Below are positions 48,301 through 61,000 of a stretch of 64,000 nucleotides of DNA, piece after piece. The DNA is taken from the NCBI RefSeq assembly GCF_019649055.1, contig NW_026570253.1, forward strand, positions 372,001-436,000, given 5' to 3'. Within the stretch, counting starts at the first letter, position 1; every line of letters starts with the position of its first letter. The stretch is from Paramacrobiotus metropolitanus (Eukaryota; Tardigrada; Eutardigrada; Parachela; Macrobiotidae). The notes beneath the pieces were generated by a model. That model was given only the letters and a program-made list of their open reading frames with translations. It was not told the DNA's origin and ran no database searches. The translations under genes were made by a program, and so were the position numbers.

Positions 48301-51300
48301 TATCCATTTATGGCTCAACTCATTCAAAAGTTAAAGTTCTACCGTTGCCATCTCCGTCACCTTCCGGTATCCCTGATGGCGTACTCAAGGCTTTAGTGCT
48401 TCTGCACAACTGGTGAACTGTTTCTAATAGAAGCATAATTTAAATAATGCATCTGCCTTGAATCGCAAGATCATTCATTTCTAATAGTTTGATATACAAG
48501 AGATGAACTACAATTCGTCAGTTCCCGAATATCCTTACCGTCATTAACCGTCCGCTCCAAATGGTGAAAGCGCGCCAAAGCGGACTCCCGAATGCGACGC
48601 TGCAGTCCGCTGGCAGTTCCAGATTTCCGCGAGAACAAATGATGAATGTATTCCGACGATGATGATGAGCCAGGATGATCCGGAAAATCCGGTAATGGCA
48701 CTAAATCTAGGAGTTCATCCTCACGCTTTGGCAAAGAATCTATGAAAACAAACTATGAACAATTCCGTGCTACTAGGAAAACATTATTACATGTATATAA
48801 CTTAATTCCAGAATTCATAAACTTTGCTTTGACTGCTCACCGGTTTCCAGTCGCGCTGACGACAAACTTCTAGGAAAATCTTTGCGCGGCTGCGGAGCAC
48901 AAACTGCCGCCGCCGAATGAAATATGTTACGATTGCCATCCGAACACTCCAGGATCATACGATGCAACCTATCCGGTGCCATTTGGAGCGTCGCGTGGAC
49001 TTTCTCCACTGAGTTCTCCAGGATGCATTGAATCAGGCTGTCCTTTCGCACCACAAATGCCACAACCCCGCAGGGAATTTTACTGCTGGCCCGCCCCGGA
49101 ATGGCCAAATAGCGCATAAACACATTTAGGGATTGGACGGGAGAACAATTCAGCGCATGGGGAATACGCAAAGATCCTACGCAGTCCTTTTCGATGGGAT
49201 AAATACAACTGTTTCCATCCAACATAACCGTTACCGCATCCTGCAAAACAGCGTTACATTATATTGAAAGGCCAAGAAGAAAATTTTTCGCAATCTCTAA
49301 ATCAAAACATAAACTAACATCCATAAACTCCTTCAAAAACATTTCTGTTTAGTAATCGCTTAAAACTTTGTACATAAGCATACCAGAATTGCTGTTGACA
49401 ATATTGTTCATAAAACGCATAAGCTTCAATAAGTTACTGTTTCAGAACCAATATACCGTAACTGGTAAGTATTGGTAGCCACCTATGAAATGATGAATGA
49501 CAACCCCAAGCGAATCCTTACCCGCCCTCCAGTTACCAGCTTCAAATCGCGCTCCTGATTTCCCAGAATATACTTGGCATCACAGAGGAAACGGCTCTGC
49601 ACGTCCTTCTTCCCACTCTGCAGATTATACGTGATGAAGGACAATTTGCCGGACATGCCCAATATAACCATCTGTATGTTGCGCAGATTGGGGGCGCACG
49701 CCAGCACCTTCTTGCAGCCGCCGCTGATACGCAATTTCTTTGGCACACGTTGGATGCAGTCTACCGATCTGGTAGTCGATACGGATGAGTGTCCCTTGAA
49801 CAACTGCAAATCGGACTTCTTCAATAAAGGAGACTTATCAGCGTCGGAAGTTTCCATATCGATCTCTGACGGGTTGAAGATGACATAAGCGTGGTCATCG
49901 GTCACCTACAATGGTTTTATAATTCAAGACAAGGTAGCTATCCTTGCATGGGGTGTACAGAAAGCAGATGGATCTATCCCCGTAATTGTAGCAGCAATAC
50001 GTGTCAGTACAGAATAAATCCATTTAAAAGAACTATTTCTACAACATCCACTAAGAATATTCGCATTATTTCGAAAATGCAATGCTACAGAACTTATCGG
50101 GTACGCATACTTAACGGCTGACTGGTAAAACACCCTAATATTCTAAAAAACCATACCCGAGACACTTTTCCCACCATCGATGTTCGTCCGCCCTCCTCCA
50201 GAATAACGACATCACGGGTGTTCCACGATTCCGTGACATAAACTTCATCGTCCGTCATGGCTGTGTCAGCTGTTCGTTTGCCCATCAGCGCTAATTCATT
50301 TGACGGCAGCTCCGAGCCAACGAACTCCGAAGTAGCTTTTCCAGAAGCACCGTCCGATAACATGGGTTTGCCAGACTTGGCATCGAGAAGTTTAAAGCGC
50401 ATCACACTGGACAAATCCCACATATTATCCATTAGTTCTCCACACTGTAATTCCCCATAGGAATTAATCCGAAATCCGATGGCACCAGGCTGGTACAGCG
50501 CATTGCTTTTATACACAACCTGAAATACAGCAATTCTGTAGAACAAACAAGTTTAGCTAAATCGTACAGCAAATCTTACCGTTGATCCAGCCTGTATATC
50601 GGAAGCAGGTACAGTCTTGGTTTTCTTCGTTTTACTTCGAGCCTTTTCCAATGCGCGATGTCTGTATCCAAGTGGCATAACTCCCCTATAAGAAAAATGT
50701 TTGCCAAGAACAGTATTTTCAGACGTTTCAAAAACATCCAGAACGAATGCATTAAAAAAACTTTCTGAAGCATCATGTTTGCATTGTTCGTAATATCTAC
50801 AGTAACTCACCACCAATATAGCGAACCAGATTCGACTCGAGCACACGAATACAACATGCACACAACTAAATCGGCAATTTTCTCGTTCTGCAGTTCTGTG
50901 AATGCCGTTGCAGGGTGCTCCAGCTTCTTAGCCACAATTCCTCCGGACTCGTCAATTAACGTTGCAAGCTGCCAGCGAAAATTAATAAATCCCTCTTAAT
51001 ATATCCTGAAGTACCCCCAAGACCAGCGTTCAACAACCAAATAATCTACCTTTCCACTATTCGTCAAAAACGATGCTCGAATTCCACAAGCGGCCATAAT
51101 GCGCACCTTCTCCGTTGTTAAACCCAATACAGCGGCTTTGGGATGGAAAATTCCCGCGGACGACTATCAATACAATGGCGTAACTGAGATCACATCGCAC
51201 AAGAAGTCAATCATGACTTACAGAATTCTCGCAATAGGGAAACTCTTGATCCCAGCGCCACTGGTACAACTGGCCATTGTCGCATATGCACAACAATTCC

Positions 51301-53553
51301 GAAAGCAATACACCAATGGAGACAAACTTGATCTCCCCAATTTCCTATATACAAATAAATGAAGTACTTAATTTCCTGTCTTCAATACAAATTGACTGCA
51401 TGCAATATTTTTCTTCTATTTTACCGGTGAAGCAAAACGCAGCGTTTCTAACTTGCTGCCAATCATCGCTACAACACTGGATTGGTGTCCCAACTTGTCC
51501 GACCTTTCCGATCCATAAATACTGGTCAGGCCGGCACCCAGACGAGATGATCGGGCGAGATATGCGTCGGGAGAATCGGCGGCGTCTTCCATCCAGTTAA
51601 TCAACATCTCATCAGCATAGGCTACAACAACGAAAATCCTGTAGAAAACAGTTCGTTTACTAAATGTTTTTGGAGATATTCACCTTCACCGGCGAGGTCC
51701 TCGGATTCACTCATTTCATCGTCATCACGGCTCAGTAAGTTATTTGCCGCAGTATTCACATCCAAATTCTATATAAAAAGATGCTAGATAATGCAATAAA
51801 CAGAGCAAGAGTTCAATCTATATGCAAATTTCCAGTTCATTTAACGCAACCATGCACTATCACACGAATGATCGCGCCATCTTACCGTTCGCATAAGCTC
51901 ACGGATAACCGCGCCTCTTGATTTTCCTTGCAGAACTTGCTGCACCTACAGAAGAAGCATTAATAAGCCGCTAAAGCCACATATCAGTGTCGAGAAACCA
52001 CCGAATTCCGTGGGTAACCAAAGAATTTCATCACATTTTGTTCTTTACCTGCGCAATGAGCTCCTCCGGAACAGCACCGGTGCTGATCCGTCGAGGCAGG
52101 CTAGCATCGGGTGCGGAGGCCCGGTGCGGAGCACTGGCCACCGGCAGCGGCACGGTGACGGTGCCGCTGGACTGGTTAGTGGAACGCGAGCGGCTGCCGC
52201 TGGGCGGCGCGCTAGCTGATGGGGCAGACACCAGTCGGCGTGCGGCGCGACGTGAGGGCTGCACCAGTGGCTGGCTGCGGCCGGGCGCCGGCCGCGATGC
52301 GGCGCGGCGTGCCTGCTGCATGTGCTCCACGGCGGCCTGGGTGAGGGCCAGGCCTTCCCCGCATTACAGCCGCGGGATCATCACTGGGGCTGGTATGCGG
52401 TTTCTTCAGTGGGGGTCTAATAAAGCAAAAACAAAACCGATAAAAACGACGATTACAAATTATCACAATTACAGTGACACATACTGTAACGATAAACAAG
52501 CGATCCCACAAGAACAAAATGTAAGTCATACGAAAAATAACTGAATGTATGAAAAAATAACAGAATTCAACAGTAGGTTGCCAGTTTCGAAGTTTTTTAC
52601 GCTAGAAAATTCCAAAACGCGAAGTGTTGTATGGCGAAAAACAGCCGCAGTACGGCAACGAATAAAGGAAACAATCGGAAATAATAAAAAGAATGCAATT
52701 TTTCAAAATGGAATACACCCTCGTGCACTTACTCGAAACTCGACTTGTTTTTGGAGTGCGAGTCAGTCGCATCTGTCGGCCAGGAGCGTTCGCACTCCAG
52801 CTGATAGGAGACCCGATGCACGGAGCCATCCTGCATAAAAATTAATATTTAAATCAAAGAAACAGATTTATGGAAAAACGCCTATTGACGTTCTAAACAG
52901 CCCCTAACAGCAGAAAGACAACATACATCCAGCAAGAAGCAGAGATGATGCGGACCGACCGCCACCTGGCTGATGCCGCGTCGGTTCAGCTCCTTCAGAA
53001 CAGCAGGACCCTCGTCGCGCCCGTTCAGATCCTGCACAGCTTCTTCAAGTCTGGAAAACAAAATGTTATATTACAGTGCAACTAAATTATGATCAAAGAA
53101 ATAAATTGTGACATTCTCTAAAATGTTCCAAGGAAAATTCCTAAATGTTCCAAGAAAAATCACTAAGTGTTTAAACACTTTTACACTTGGAAAATTACTT
53201 GGAAAAGTGCAACAGTTTCACATTCAGAAATATAATTATGCAAATCATACGCTGCTAAAAATGGTTTTGTATCAAAAAATTACAATAGTATTTCGGCAAG
53301 ATAAGATCCCAAAAGGCTTGCTGCTTCTCGATCAACAATTTGCTGTACTGCATTTTAGAAGAGCTAATCATGCTAATGCTGAATCCACGAAACAGGCACC
53401 TGATTTCACTTTTTCAAATAAAGGTCAAGACTAAACCTCCACGGTTATCTGGTTTTCCCATCTTCTATCAAAAATACAACACACTAACCTTTGATTAAGA
53501 AGGGATATGGAAGCATTCTGTCCATGGACGAAGAACTGTACAGCAGTGGCCAT
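40146..53553 (-). CDS. UBR5: E3 ubiquitin-protein ligase UBR5 (EDD / hyd)
   Basis: Giant nuclear HECT E3 of the N-degron and quality-control pathways, about 2,657 aa (human 2,799). Coding exons 5' to 3': 53553-53489, 53050-52927, 52830-52733, 52416-52049 (with a 52-nt intron or frameshift inside), 51945-51886, 51768-51684, 51621-51425, 51344-51222, 51163-51050, 50968-50811, 50685-50580, 50519-50166, 49905-49522, 49240-48841, 48739-48539, 48423-48343, 48283-48184, 48119-47866, 47648-47393, 47329-47232, 46997-46616, 46556-46238, 46093-45823, 45725-45655, 45592-45280, 45220-45003, 44698-44479, 44344-44061, 43922-43498, 43187-42974, 42905-42729, 42379-41679, 41540-41309, 41171-41046, 40967-40734, 40358-40146. 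Phases agree at all junctions. Order: UBA, RCC1-like beta-propeller (LYQWRW, LYWWGVMPLG), UBR box, acidic and Ser-rich linkers, MLLE/PABC, HECT with catalytic Cys 31 residues before the end. The exon 44698-44479 / 44344 junction was chosen among several candidates. Confidence 0.95.
42494..42547. repeat. 21-bp direct repeat in a UBR5 intron
   Basis: The 21 bases beginning acttctataaaataacgaat occur at 42494-42514 and 42527-42547 with partial copies of acttctataaa before and between them (from 42470), an imperfect tandem array within the intron between coding exons 42905-42729 and 42379-41679. Confidence 0.8.
45003..46093 (-). other. UBR5: UBR5 acidic / low-complexity linker
   Basis: Exons 46093-45823, 45725-45655 and 45592-45280 encode long Asp/Glu/Ser/Asn-rich stretches (for example [17 protein letters not shown] and [17 protein letters not shown]), written in GAN-rich triplet runs. 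This corresponds to the acidic region of human UBR5. Length and composition here are likely to vary between relatives. Confidence 0.85.
47393..47648 (-). other. UBR5: UBR5 UBR box (N-degron zinc domain)
   Basis: One exon encodes nearly all of the UBR zinc finger: [18 protein letters not shown], then CHRGHEC, then [14 protein letters not shown]. The Cys/His zinc ligands expected for the family are present. In this family the domain recognises basic N-terminal residues of substrates. Confidence 0.93.
51684..52100 (-). other. UBR5: UBR5 UBA domain
   Basis: Ubiquitin-binding three-helix domain, residues about 194-234, spread over three exons: [45 protein letters not shown]. The LxGKSR and NLDVNxAxNNLLSR segments match the UBR5 UBA closely. 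Confidence 0.9.
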
Positions 53554-54823
53554 AATGGCCACAGCACACCACGTCTACCGCAGCGAATGTTCTAACTTCG
53601 CAGTGCTTTATGTCTTTGATATTCTTCTTTCACCATAAATCACGGATCAATTCTGGTTACTACGTCGGAAAATATCTCCAGACATTCCACTCAAGAGAAA
53701 ATACTAAATCAACATAGTAAAAACCTGGAACTAACCATAAGAGAAAGTATCTATATGAAAGAAACCACAGAATCCAGATAACTGCAAAATCGCGAAACCC
53801 GTCAAAACAGTTTTGTTTGAAAACGAAAAAATCGAAGAGCATGCACGCGCAGCTTAGAGAAATACTGAAATACACACTACAGTGCGGTACAGCTGCTCCA
53901 TAATATTACGTATGTAGTTATTTCGTAGCACAAACGTAATCGCTTCCTGGGCGGCACATCTAGTGTGAATTTGCTAACTAACCCATTTTTTTGGAAGAAC
54001 ATGGTTTTCGACATTGACCATTATGATTTACCATTTGCGACCCCAGGTTTGTAAGGTAAGTTCTTCAATACGAATAACTGGCGATGAGTCCAGCGCCGGC
54101 TAATTTCCAAAATAGTTCAAGAATCACGAAATAATAACATTTTGTGATAAGAACACGATACAGGATTGAAATCATTGAATATTCCCATTAATTAATAAAA
54201 ATGCTTAATTTTGTGATCGATGTCGATAAAAATTTTGTGATCGATAAAAATTTTGTCACATTTTTGTGATCGATGTTCTGTTTCTTTAGAAAAACATCAT
54301 TAACACGTGATACCATTTTCCCTTTTAGTAAGCTTTCAACAACTCTATTGAGTTAGCGTTAATCTTGCACACCTGTTGTAGTGATATTTTGTGTAAATTA
54401 TGTTAACAAATTTTGAGTCACAATGCATAAATAGTAACAGCAATGCGTAGCTGCAAAAGTGTTAACTTCACTTTTAAATCGCCGTTTTAGGAAGCATATG
54501 TAATACGAATCGAAAGTCGAACTGAAATGCTCAGGAAGGCGCAACCCGTGATCAAATCGAACATTCTCTGGAAGAATAACAAGGCGCAAAACAAAATATT
54601 TACAAAACATTTCAGGCCAACATCAAATGGTTATAAATGGTCGAAACTAAATGAGAAAAATTCGACAACAATCGAAACTGTCAAGAATGCCAGACCGGCG
54701 CACCATCCATAACACCGCAAAAAAGTATGCATTTGTAGAAATAAACTGATATTCATGTTAAAATCACAAAGTGGCCAATGTAACTGGCACCCACTCGTTT
54801 GTAAAGCACCTGCAAAAACGTGT
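53554..54823. other. Intergenic: UBR5 5' flank and p47 3' flank
   Basis: 1.27 kb between two minus-strand genes. It should hold the UBR5 promoter and 5' UTR. A degenerate tandem repeat built on ttttgtgatcgat lies at 54209-54275. No coding exon is supported. Confidence 0.55.
54209..54275. repeat. Degenerate ttttgtgatcgat tandem repeat
   Basis: Copies of ttttgtgatcga followed by variable tails lie at 54209-54232, 54233-54250, a partial copy at 54251-54260, and 54262-54275. They contain repeated atcgat palindromes. Confidence 0.8.
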
Positions 54824-56536
54824 TTATTTCACTTGAATGGCGGCATTCAGCAGATTTGCATCTTTTAATGAGACTGAATCATCCGTCAAAGCCTTCGAAG
54901 GAAATCCGGCTAACATTTGGAAATCAGCCGCTTCAAACTCCGGACGCGCCAGACGAACGAAACGACGAATATCCCCGACAGTGGCCACTTCGTTGAACCG
55001 GTGCACGATACGAGATCCGTCGGTGAGACGAATCTGGATGTTCGTGGCCGGCAGTGAGCCATCCGACGCGAAGGCAGCTTTGGCCTTGTCTTCCGAAGCT
55101 TTTCGCGCATCACCAGATTCTGCTTTTTTTGCTGTCCCTGGATTAGAAACGACCGCCGGAGCAGGACTAAAAACAACAACTGATGCCTTTTGTAAAACAA
55201 CTCGCAGCCAAACCAAACTGAGCGGCGGTTCCAAATTCATCATGCCTATGGCAACAGATTACTGGATTCCCAAGTTTTTTATTATTTCTTCGGTATTTCC
55301 TACTTACCTCTTCATCAGTCTTCACCCAAAAGCAAAAAACTGCATACCTAACTAATATCATATTGCTGCATAACTATCACTATGGCATAACTATAAGCTA
55401 AATTTACCTGCCAAGCATATGTCCGGTTCCACCGAAGTATTCAGGAGCTTTCTTTGGTGGGCGGTACTCCGCGTCGCGGTGATCTTCCATCTGCACGCGG
55501 ACCTCTCCCTGACTGGCCATCATTGCCAGCTCCCGCGGCATACGGCCTTGCTTAACGGAACTCATGAACTCCTCATTAGCCGGATCACTGTAGCCGCGCA
55601 GTGGGCCGTCATTAACCGTGAACCCATTCTGCCACATGCGCAAAACCACCAGTCCACGATTGGGAGGATCCACCGGCGCCGGCGCGCTGCCGGACGGAAT
55701 GGGCGCGGAATGCGTGCCCACCGGCGCACTGGCATCCAAGCGCTGTCCAGCACCGGTGAACATGGACGATCGACCAGCCGCCGGTGATTCATGCTCCACT
55801 TGCTCCGCGCCATGCTGACGTGCTGATTTGAACACCGACGTAATGATATCGTCGGGATTGCGGTTCTGTTTGCGCCCCGGCCCGATCACCTCTTGGCCAG
55901 AGCCAACATAAAACTCCTGTCCTTGATCTTTGTCGTTGTCCGGGTCGTCGTCCTCTTCGTCTGTGCTTTCCCGTCCACGGATACTGTTGAGTGTGGCAAT
56001 GCGACTGGATCCCGATGCACCGCTGGTTGGCTTTGGATTGCCAATGGGACGCGGTACTGCCTGAGAAGCTAAAGGAAGCACTGTTTCAATACGCAATACA
56101 TCTAGATCATGCCTCCTTATCATATCAAAAAAAAAACCTCAGCAGCATTAAATAGGGTACGGATTTAAATAATGGGGTCTAAGCCAGCCAACAAGAGCAA
56201 GAAAACCGATAAAACAGAGAATGCCGCTTTTATATGAGCACTGCTAAACGTTTCTGTAAATTGTAATAACTATCGTAAGTGAATCATACCAGCAGGCGCC
56301 GGTGCGGCATTCGTAGGTGGTGTGAAGTACGGCGCGAAACCCGAGCCAGGCATCTGCTGCTGAGCGTGATAATCCTCCATGTTGACGTCCTCATCCTGCG
56401 AGCCCCGCGAGTCGAAGTACGTCTCCAGTGCCACCCCGATTTCCCAGCCTGCCGACTCCAGATAGAACCGGGAGCGGTCTGGTTGCAGTCCCGTAGTTTC
56501 CGAAAACTGTCGAATCAGATCGTCCTCGTTCGACAT
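54824..56536 (-). CDS. NSFL1C: NSFL1 cofactor p47 (p97/VCP adaptor, UBA-SEP-UBX)
   Basis: Adaptor of the AAA-ATPase p97/VCP, used in membrane fusion (Golgi, nuclear envelope) and ubiquitin-dependent processing. Coding exons, 5' to 3': 56536-56290, 56068-55408, 55166-54824 (1251 nt, 416 aa; human p47 is 370). Domains in order: N-terminal UBA (LIRQFSETTGLQPDRSRFYL, then ESAGWEIGVALETYFDS), acidic linker (DEEDDDPDNDKDQGQEFYVG), SEP domain (VLRMWQNGFTVNDGPLRGY to MEDHRDAEYRPPKK), and C-terminal UBX (ATNIQIRLTDGSRIVHRF to the p97-contact loop GFPSK). A 5' UTR intron is likely: acceptor aaatag just before the ATG (exon from 56542) and a strong CAG|gtaagt donor at 57494/57493. AATAAA overlaps the stop codon. 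Lies just downstream of USP36's promoter and upstream of UBR5. Confidence 0.95.
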
Positions 56537-56542
56537 CTTGGC

Positions 56543-58084
56543 CTATTTGGAACAAAAGCAAACAGATGTATGACAAAGGCGCCAAGTTGCCAAGTTGCCA
56601 ACACAATATCGTTTGAGATTAAATTTTTACTAGTATAAAAATACGACATAATTCATGATAATTGAATAATAACTGAATTAGGAATAGGAAAGGCAATATT
56701 TATTTAAATTGCTCGCTACATGTGTAGGACAGTAAAGAATGGCGATGCGCCGATGACCATGAGGAATTTAAGCCATACCCATAATAACCAATTAATGTAA
56801 TTATATTTTCCATTTCCAAACGTATCTCCAAGAACTAGCAATTGTAACCCTTTATAGTTTAAGGTTTCTCGTTCACAGAACTATGAGGCCAGAACTACTA
56901 CCGTAAGAACTACCACTGTACTCATAGTTACTAACTTTGGCCTTTATGGTATTTCACAGTTATATTTACTGGATATAACTACTCGTACTCCTCCAAATGA
57001 AACATTTAGAAAAGTTGCACTTAACGTGCCACTACTGTACTGCCGATTCTTGATTATGGGTAATTGGGTATCAACTATCAACATTCAAGTGCAATGCAGT
57101 TACAAACAATAAATTTCTGCCTTTGGTTTAAAAAAAACACATTGCCGACATTGGGTTCGGAAATCAGGAGAACTTCGTCTCTCTGACAGCCCGTACAAAA
57201 TTAATTAACAAATTACCTGTTCTGGGGTTTGGAATTAATGTGGCGCACAGAAATCAGACTCGGAACCAGGAAGGTGAGTCAAAAATAAACAGAAAGAGTT
57301 GAAAGTTTGAAACTGAAGATTTCCTCAAATTTTTACTTGTCAGAATCTGAAACATGACAGAATGAGAAAGCAATGAGGGTTAGCGAAGCAGGAAAAAATT
57401 GCAGCGTAATCCTACATCCACCGACTGCCGGCTGCAGGTGGTTGCACTACAGACAAAACCAACAGTTCGTGTCCAGGTGGCGCTCGTACTTACCTGCCGC
57501 AGGAAACAAGCAATGACGTCAGAAATTTACGCGCCGGTGTACTCACTGCGGCATGTGTAAAAACAGGCGGGGCCCAGACATTTGTCGGGTCCATTGGCTT
57601 CTCTCTGCACTCTTTTAAATGCTCCGTTGCTATTGGTTGAGCGATGAACTGAATGCGAAATCCGCATTCCCCAAATGCTCCATCCCAACGGCAGACCGAC
57701 GTCTGCTTCCGCTTTGAGGTTTTGTGCCACCAGAAACCGATCAAAATTTCATTACGACATCGCTGGTTTCGAAGCGGTGGTAATTCAATGTTTAATGAAA
57801 ACTTTGTGAATTATTACAAGTTTAAAACTGTGTTTATTTGTGGACATTTATCGACGCTAGCACGTCGTTGTGTCTGTTTGCGTCCGTATGCATCGCTTTG
57901 GAAAATCTGCGCAGTGTGCACGAGGACTTATTGCTGTTGAGTATTGGGTAACCGTAAATAATTGAATTGAATAATTTAAAATAAAATTGATCCTCGAACA
58001 TCTGGGTGGGAATTGCACTTACGCGGCAGTACAACTTAGCGGACTATTGTTGCATTGATTCTATTGATCGGATACATTGCGTGT
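56543..58084. promoter_or_regulatory. Bidirectional intergenic region p47 / USP36
   Basis: 1.54 kb between divergent ATGs. It contains the inferred p47 5' UTR intron (about 57493-56543) and a candidate non-coding first exon ending at 57494; the USP36 promoter must lie between there and 58085. The remainder shows no coding potential. Confidence 0.45.
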
Positions 58085-61000
58085 ATGGGCGATTGTACTG
58101 GAATGTCATGGAATTCTTCTCATGAGAAGGGTGGCCTGAAAGGGGGATTCCAGCCCACAGTGCACGTGTCCGCGAATTCGTATCAGGTCTCCCCGTTTGG
58201 GTACTCCGCCGATCGACGCCTGCCTGGTGCCGTTGCGTTTGCCCATCCGAAATCATCCGACGGCAGTAAAATCGCACTTTCTTCGCCCAGCAACAGCAGC
58301 GCTTCGTCCGCCGCGGCCACAGATTACATTCAGTGTGCTCTGAGCCAGCAGCTGGGCAAGGCAGCATCATCGTTGTCTAGGTCTCCTTCATCGTTGGCTG
58401 CCGCTGCTGAGATCTCGGAACAAGTGGAAAATGACGTGCAGAGAATCTTGCAAGAGTGCATAGAGTTTGTTCCCGCTCAGAACTCAGCGAATCAGCTGCT
58501 GACGAAAGTCCAACAACGATGCACTGACATCTCCACCATTCCCCTGGTCAAGTTCAGCTTCCATGGACAACGGATGCGGGAGATTCAACACACTGCCGAG
58601 GATACGATGTGTGAAAAGCAGGGAAATTCAGTGCACGGTGAGGATGAAATAATGTGCCATGGATTCGAGTTATATATGTTTGCTGATATATCGTCAGTTG
58701 AATTTTCATTACAGTATTATACAGGCTTTTCTGTAATTTATAATTAGTATAAGAAAAATCTTTTGCATAAGACTATGTACTGTAAGTGCATTTTTACATT
58801 AGTCGTAGTGCCATAAAGAGCAAGAAATAACTTTGTAAAAATTATTATAGCGGTAATTATAAATGCTAGCGCAGCATTCGACTGCGGGAAGTGGAAGCTA
58901 CCCATGTTTGTTATTTATGATGCATTCAGCAGCGCATGCTTCTGTTTGCAGCATCTTCTGGCACTTCCGAAAACCCTGCATCCTCCTCCAGACATTCCGC
59001 CCCGCCGGCCAGTCCGGCTAAATCGCCGCTGCCGAGCAGCACCAAACCCTCTCTGGAAGACAGACTCCCTGAACCGAAGGTAATCATTTTCCCGGAAGCC
59101 AAAATCAAACTAGATTGGCCCCGACCGAATATGGCCGTCGGATGTGGACTGCACAATCTGGGCAACACCTGCTTCCTGAATGCCACACTACAGTGCCTAG
59201 CATATACCCCACCGCTGTATAATTATTTCGTCAAGGACGACCATAAGCAGCATTGTGGGTGACTTTGAAATTTTTGCAGTAGTTCTGCGGTAAAATATCT
59301 CTCTGCAATACTACTCTGGTCTGCAGGTCGTTTCAACGGGTTCTGTGTAACATGCAAGCTGCAAGAGTTCCTACCGTCCATGCTGCGCAGCCCGGTGAAT
59401 GCGCTGCGACCTCATGCGATCACGTCCAACCTTCGTGGTAAGAAACTTACTGTTTATCGGATCTTTGAAATCTGCTTAAGAAGAAGCCCATGTTTTTTTT
59501 CTTGTTTTAACAGTTTTCATTAATTACAAAAATTGATGTTGCTGTTGTTGTGATTGATGTTGTTCATATTGCGACAAACTGGTGGGCCATTTTTAGCGTT
59601 TGCCAAGGGTCTGACAATGGGACGACAGGAAGATGCCCATGAATTTCTCCGCTTGCTCATCGACGCCATGCGGCGTTCGGCGTTATCGGGATACAATCCG
59701 AAAACCCTGGATATCTATAGTCAGGAAACAACCATTACAAGTCGGATATTCGGTGGTTTCTATCGTTCGCGCGTACAGTGCCAGCTGTGTAAGCAGCCAT
59801 CCAGTGTGTACGATCCCTTCATGGACATCCCCCTGGATATTGGGAAGAACGTCACTGACCTGCAGGATGCCCTGCGGACCTTCACCCGGACGGAGCAACT
59901 GACATCGCCAAACAACCTCTACAAATGTGAGCGCTGTAAAAAGATGACGCCTGCCACCAAGCAGGTGACGATCCATAAACCGCCCAACATCCTCACCCTG
60001 CAGTTCAAGCGGTTTCTTTTTACCGGGATGAGTTCGCCCTCGAAGTTGGATAAGGCTGTCGGCTTCCCTGAGCGGTTAAATCTGCGGCCGTTTATGAGCG
60101 CCAGTGATGATGCTTCCGATGTGATATATAAGCTGTATGCGGTGCTGGTGCATAGCGGTGGGTCTTGCCACTCCGGTCATTATTATTCCTATGTTAATCC
60201 CAATGGAACATGGCACCGCATGGATGATACTCAGGTATTGAGGCGATGGATTGACATTAAAAAATAATACATTATTTTTAAAAAACGTTTTTTTGTTTTA
60301 CAGGTGTACCCTGTGAATAAACAAATGGTTTTAAGTCAGAGAGCCTACCTGCTATTTTATGTTAGAATTCCCAATGATCCAAAGCTCAACTGCGCCCAGC
60401 TGAGTACAGCGGCGCAGGCTTCCAACGGGCCAAAACCGGTCATTGGTCCGCAGCTGAAGCCACCCATTGGACCGCAGTTGGATAACCGTCCCAGCGAGAA
60501 ATTCGCCTTTTCTTTCAGTGATCACGCGAAGCCCGCGTCGGCCAACAATACTCTCAACGGAAAGGACACCAATCAGTCACCTTCCCCCTCCCCTTCCACA
60601 CCAGCGAAATCCAAAACCGCTTTGAGTTTCGCGCAGCGCAGCACTCCCATGTTCACGCCGCGTGTTTTAACTTGTAAGCCATCTCCAGCGCCACAAAAAT
60701 CCTTACCACCGTCCCAATCCGGCAAATCTCTCGTTCCATACCCGGAAGACGACGAGGACGTTATTCCAGCTCCTGAACCGGCGTCCAGTAAGAGCTCCGC
60801 GTCGTCCACATCCTCTGAGAGCAGCAAAGAAAACCGAGAGTTCTCAAAGAGCGTCAGTCCAGCCAAGGAAAGTGCGGTGCAACCGCCAACAGTGGACAGT
60901 CCGTCGGTGGCGAAAGCGGAGCCGATGTCACAGCAGTCGTCAACGGTCAGTTCCCGTTCAACATCCAGTGAGAGCAGTGCAGTCGAGGAACGTTTGGCGG

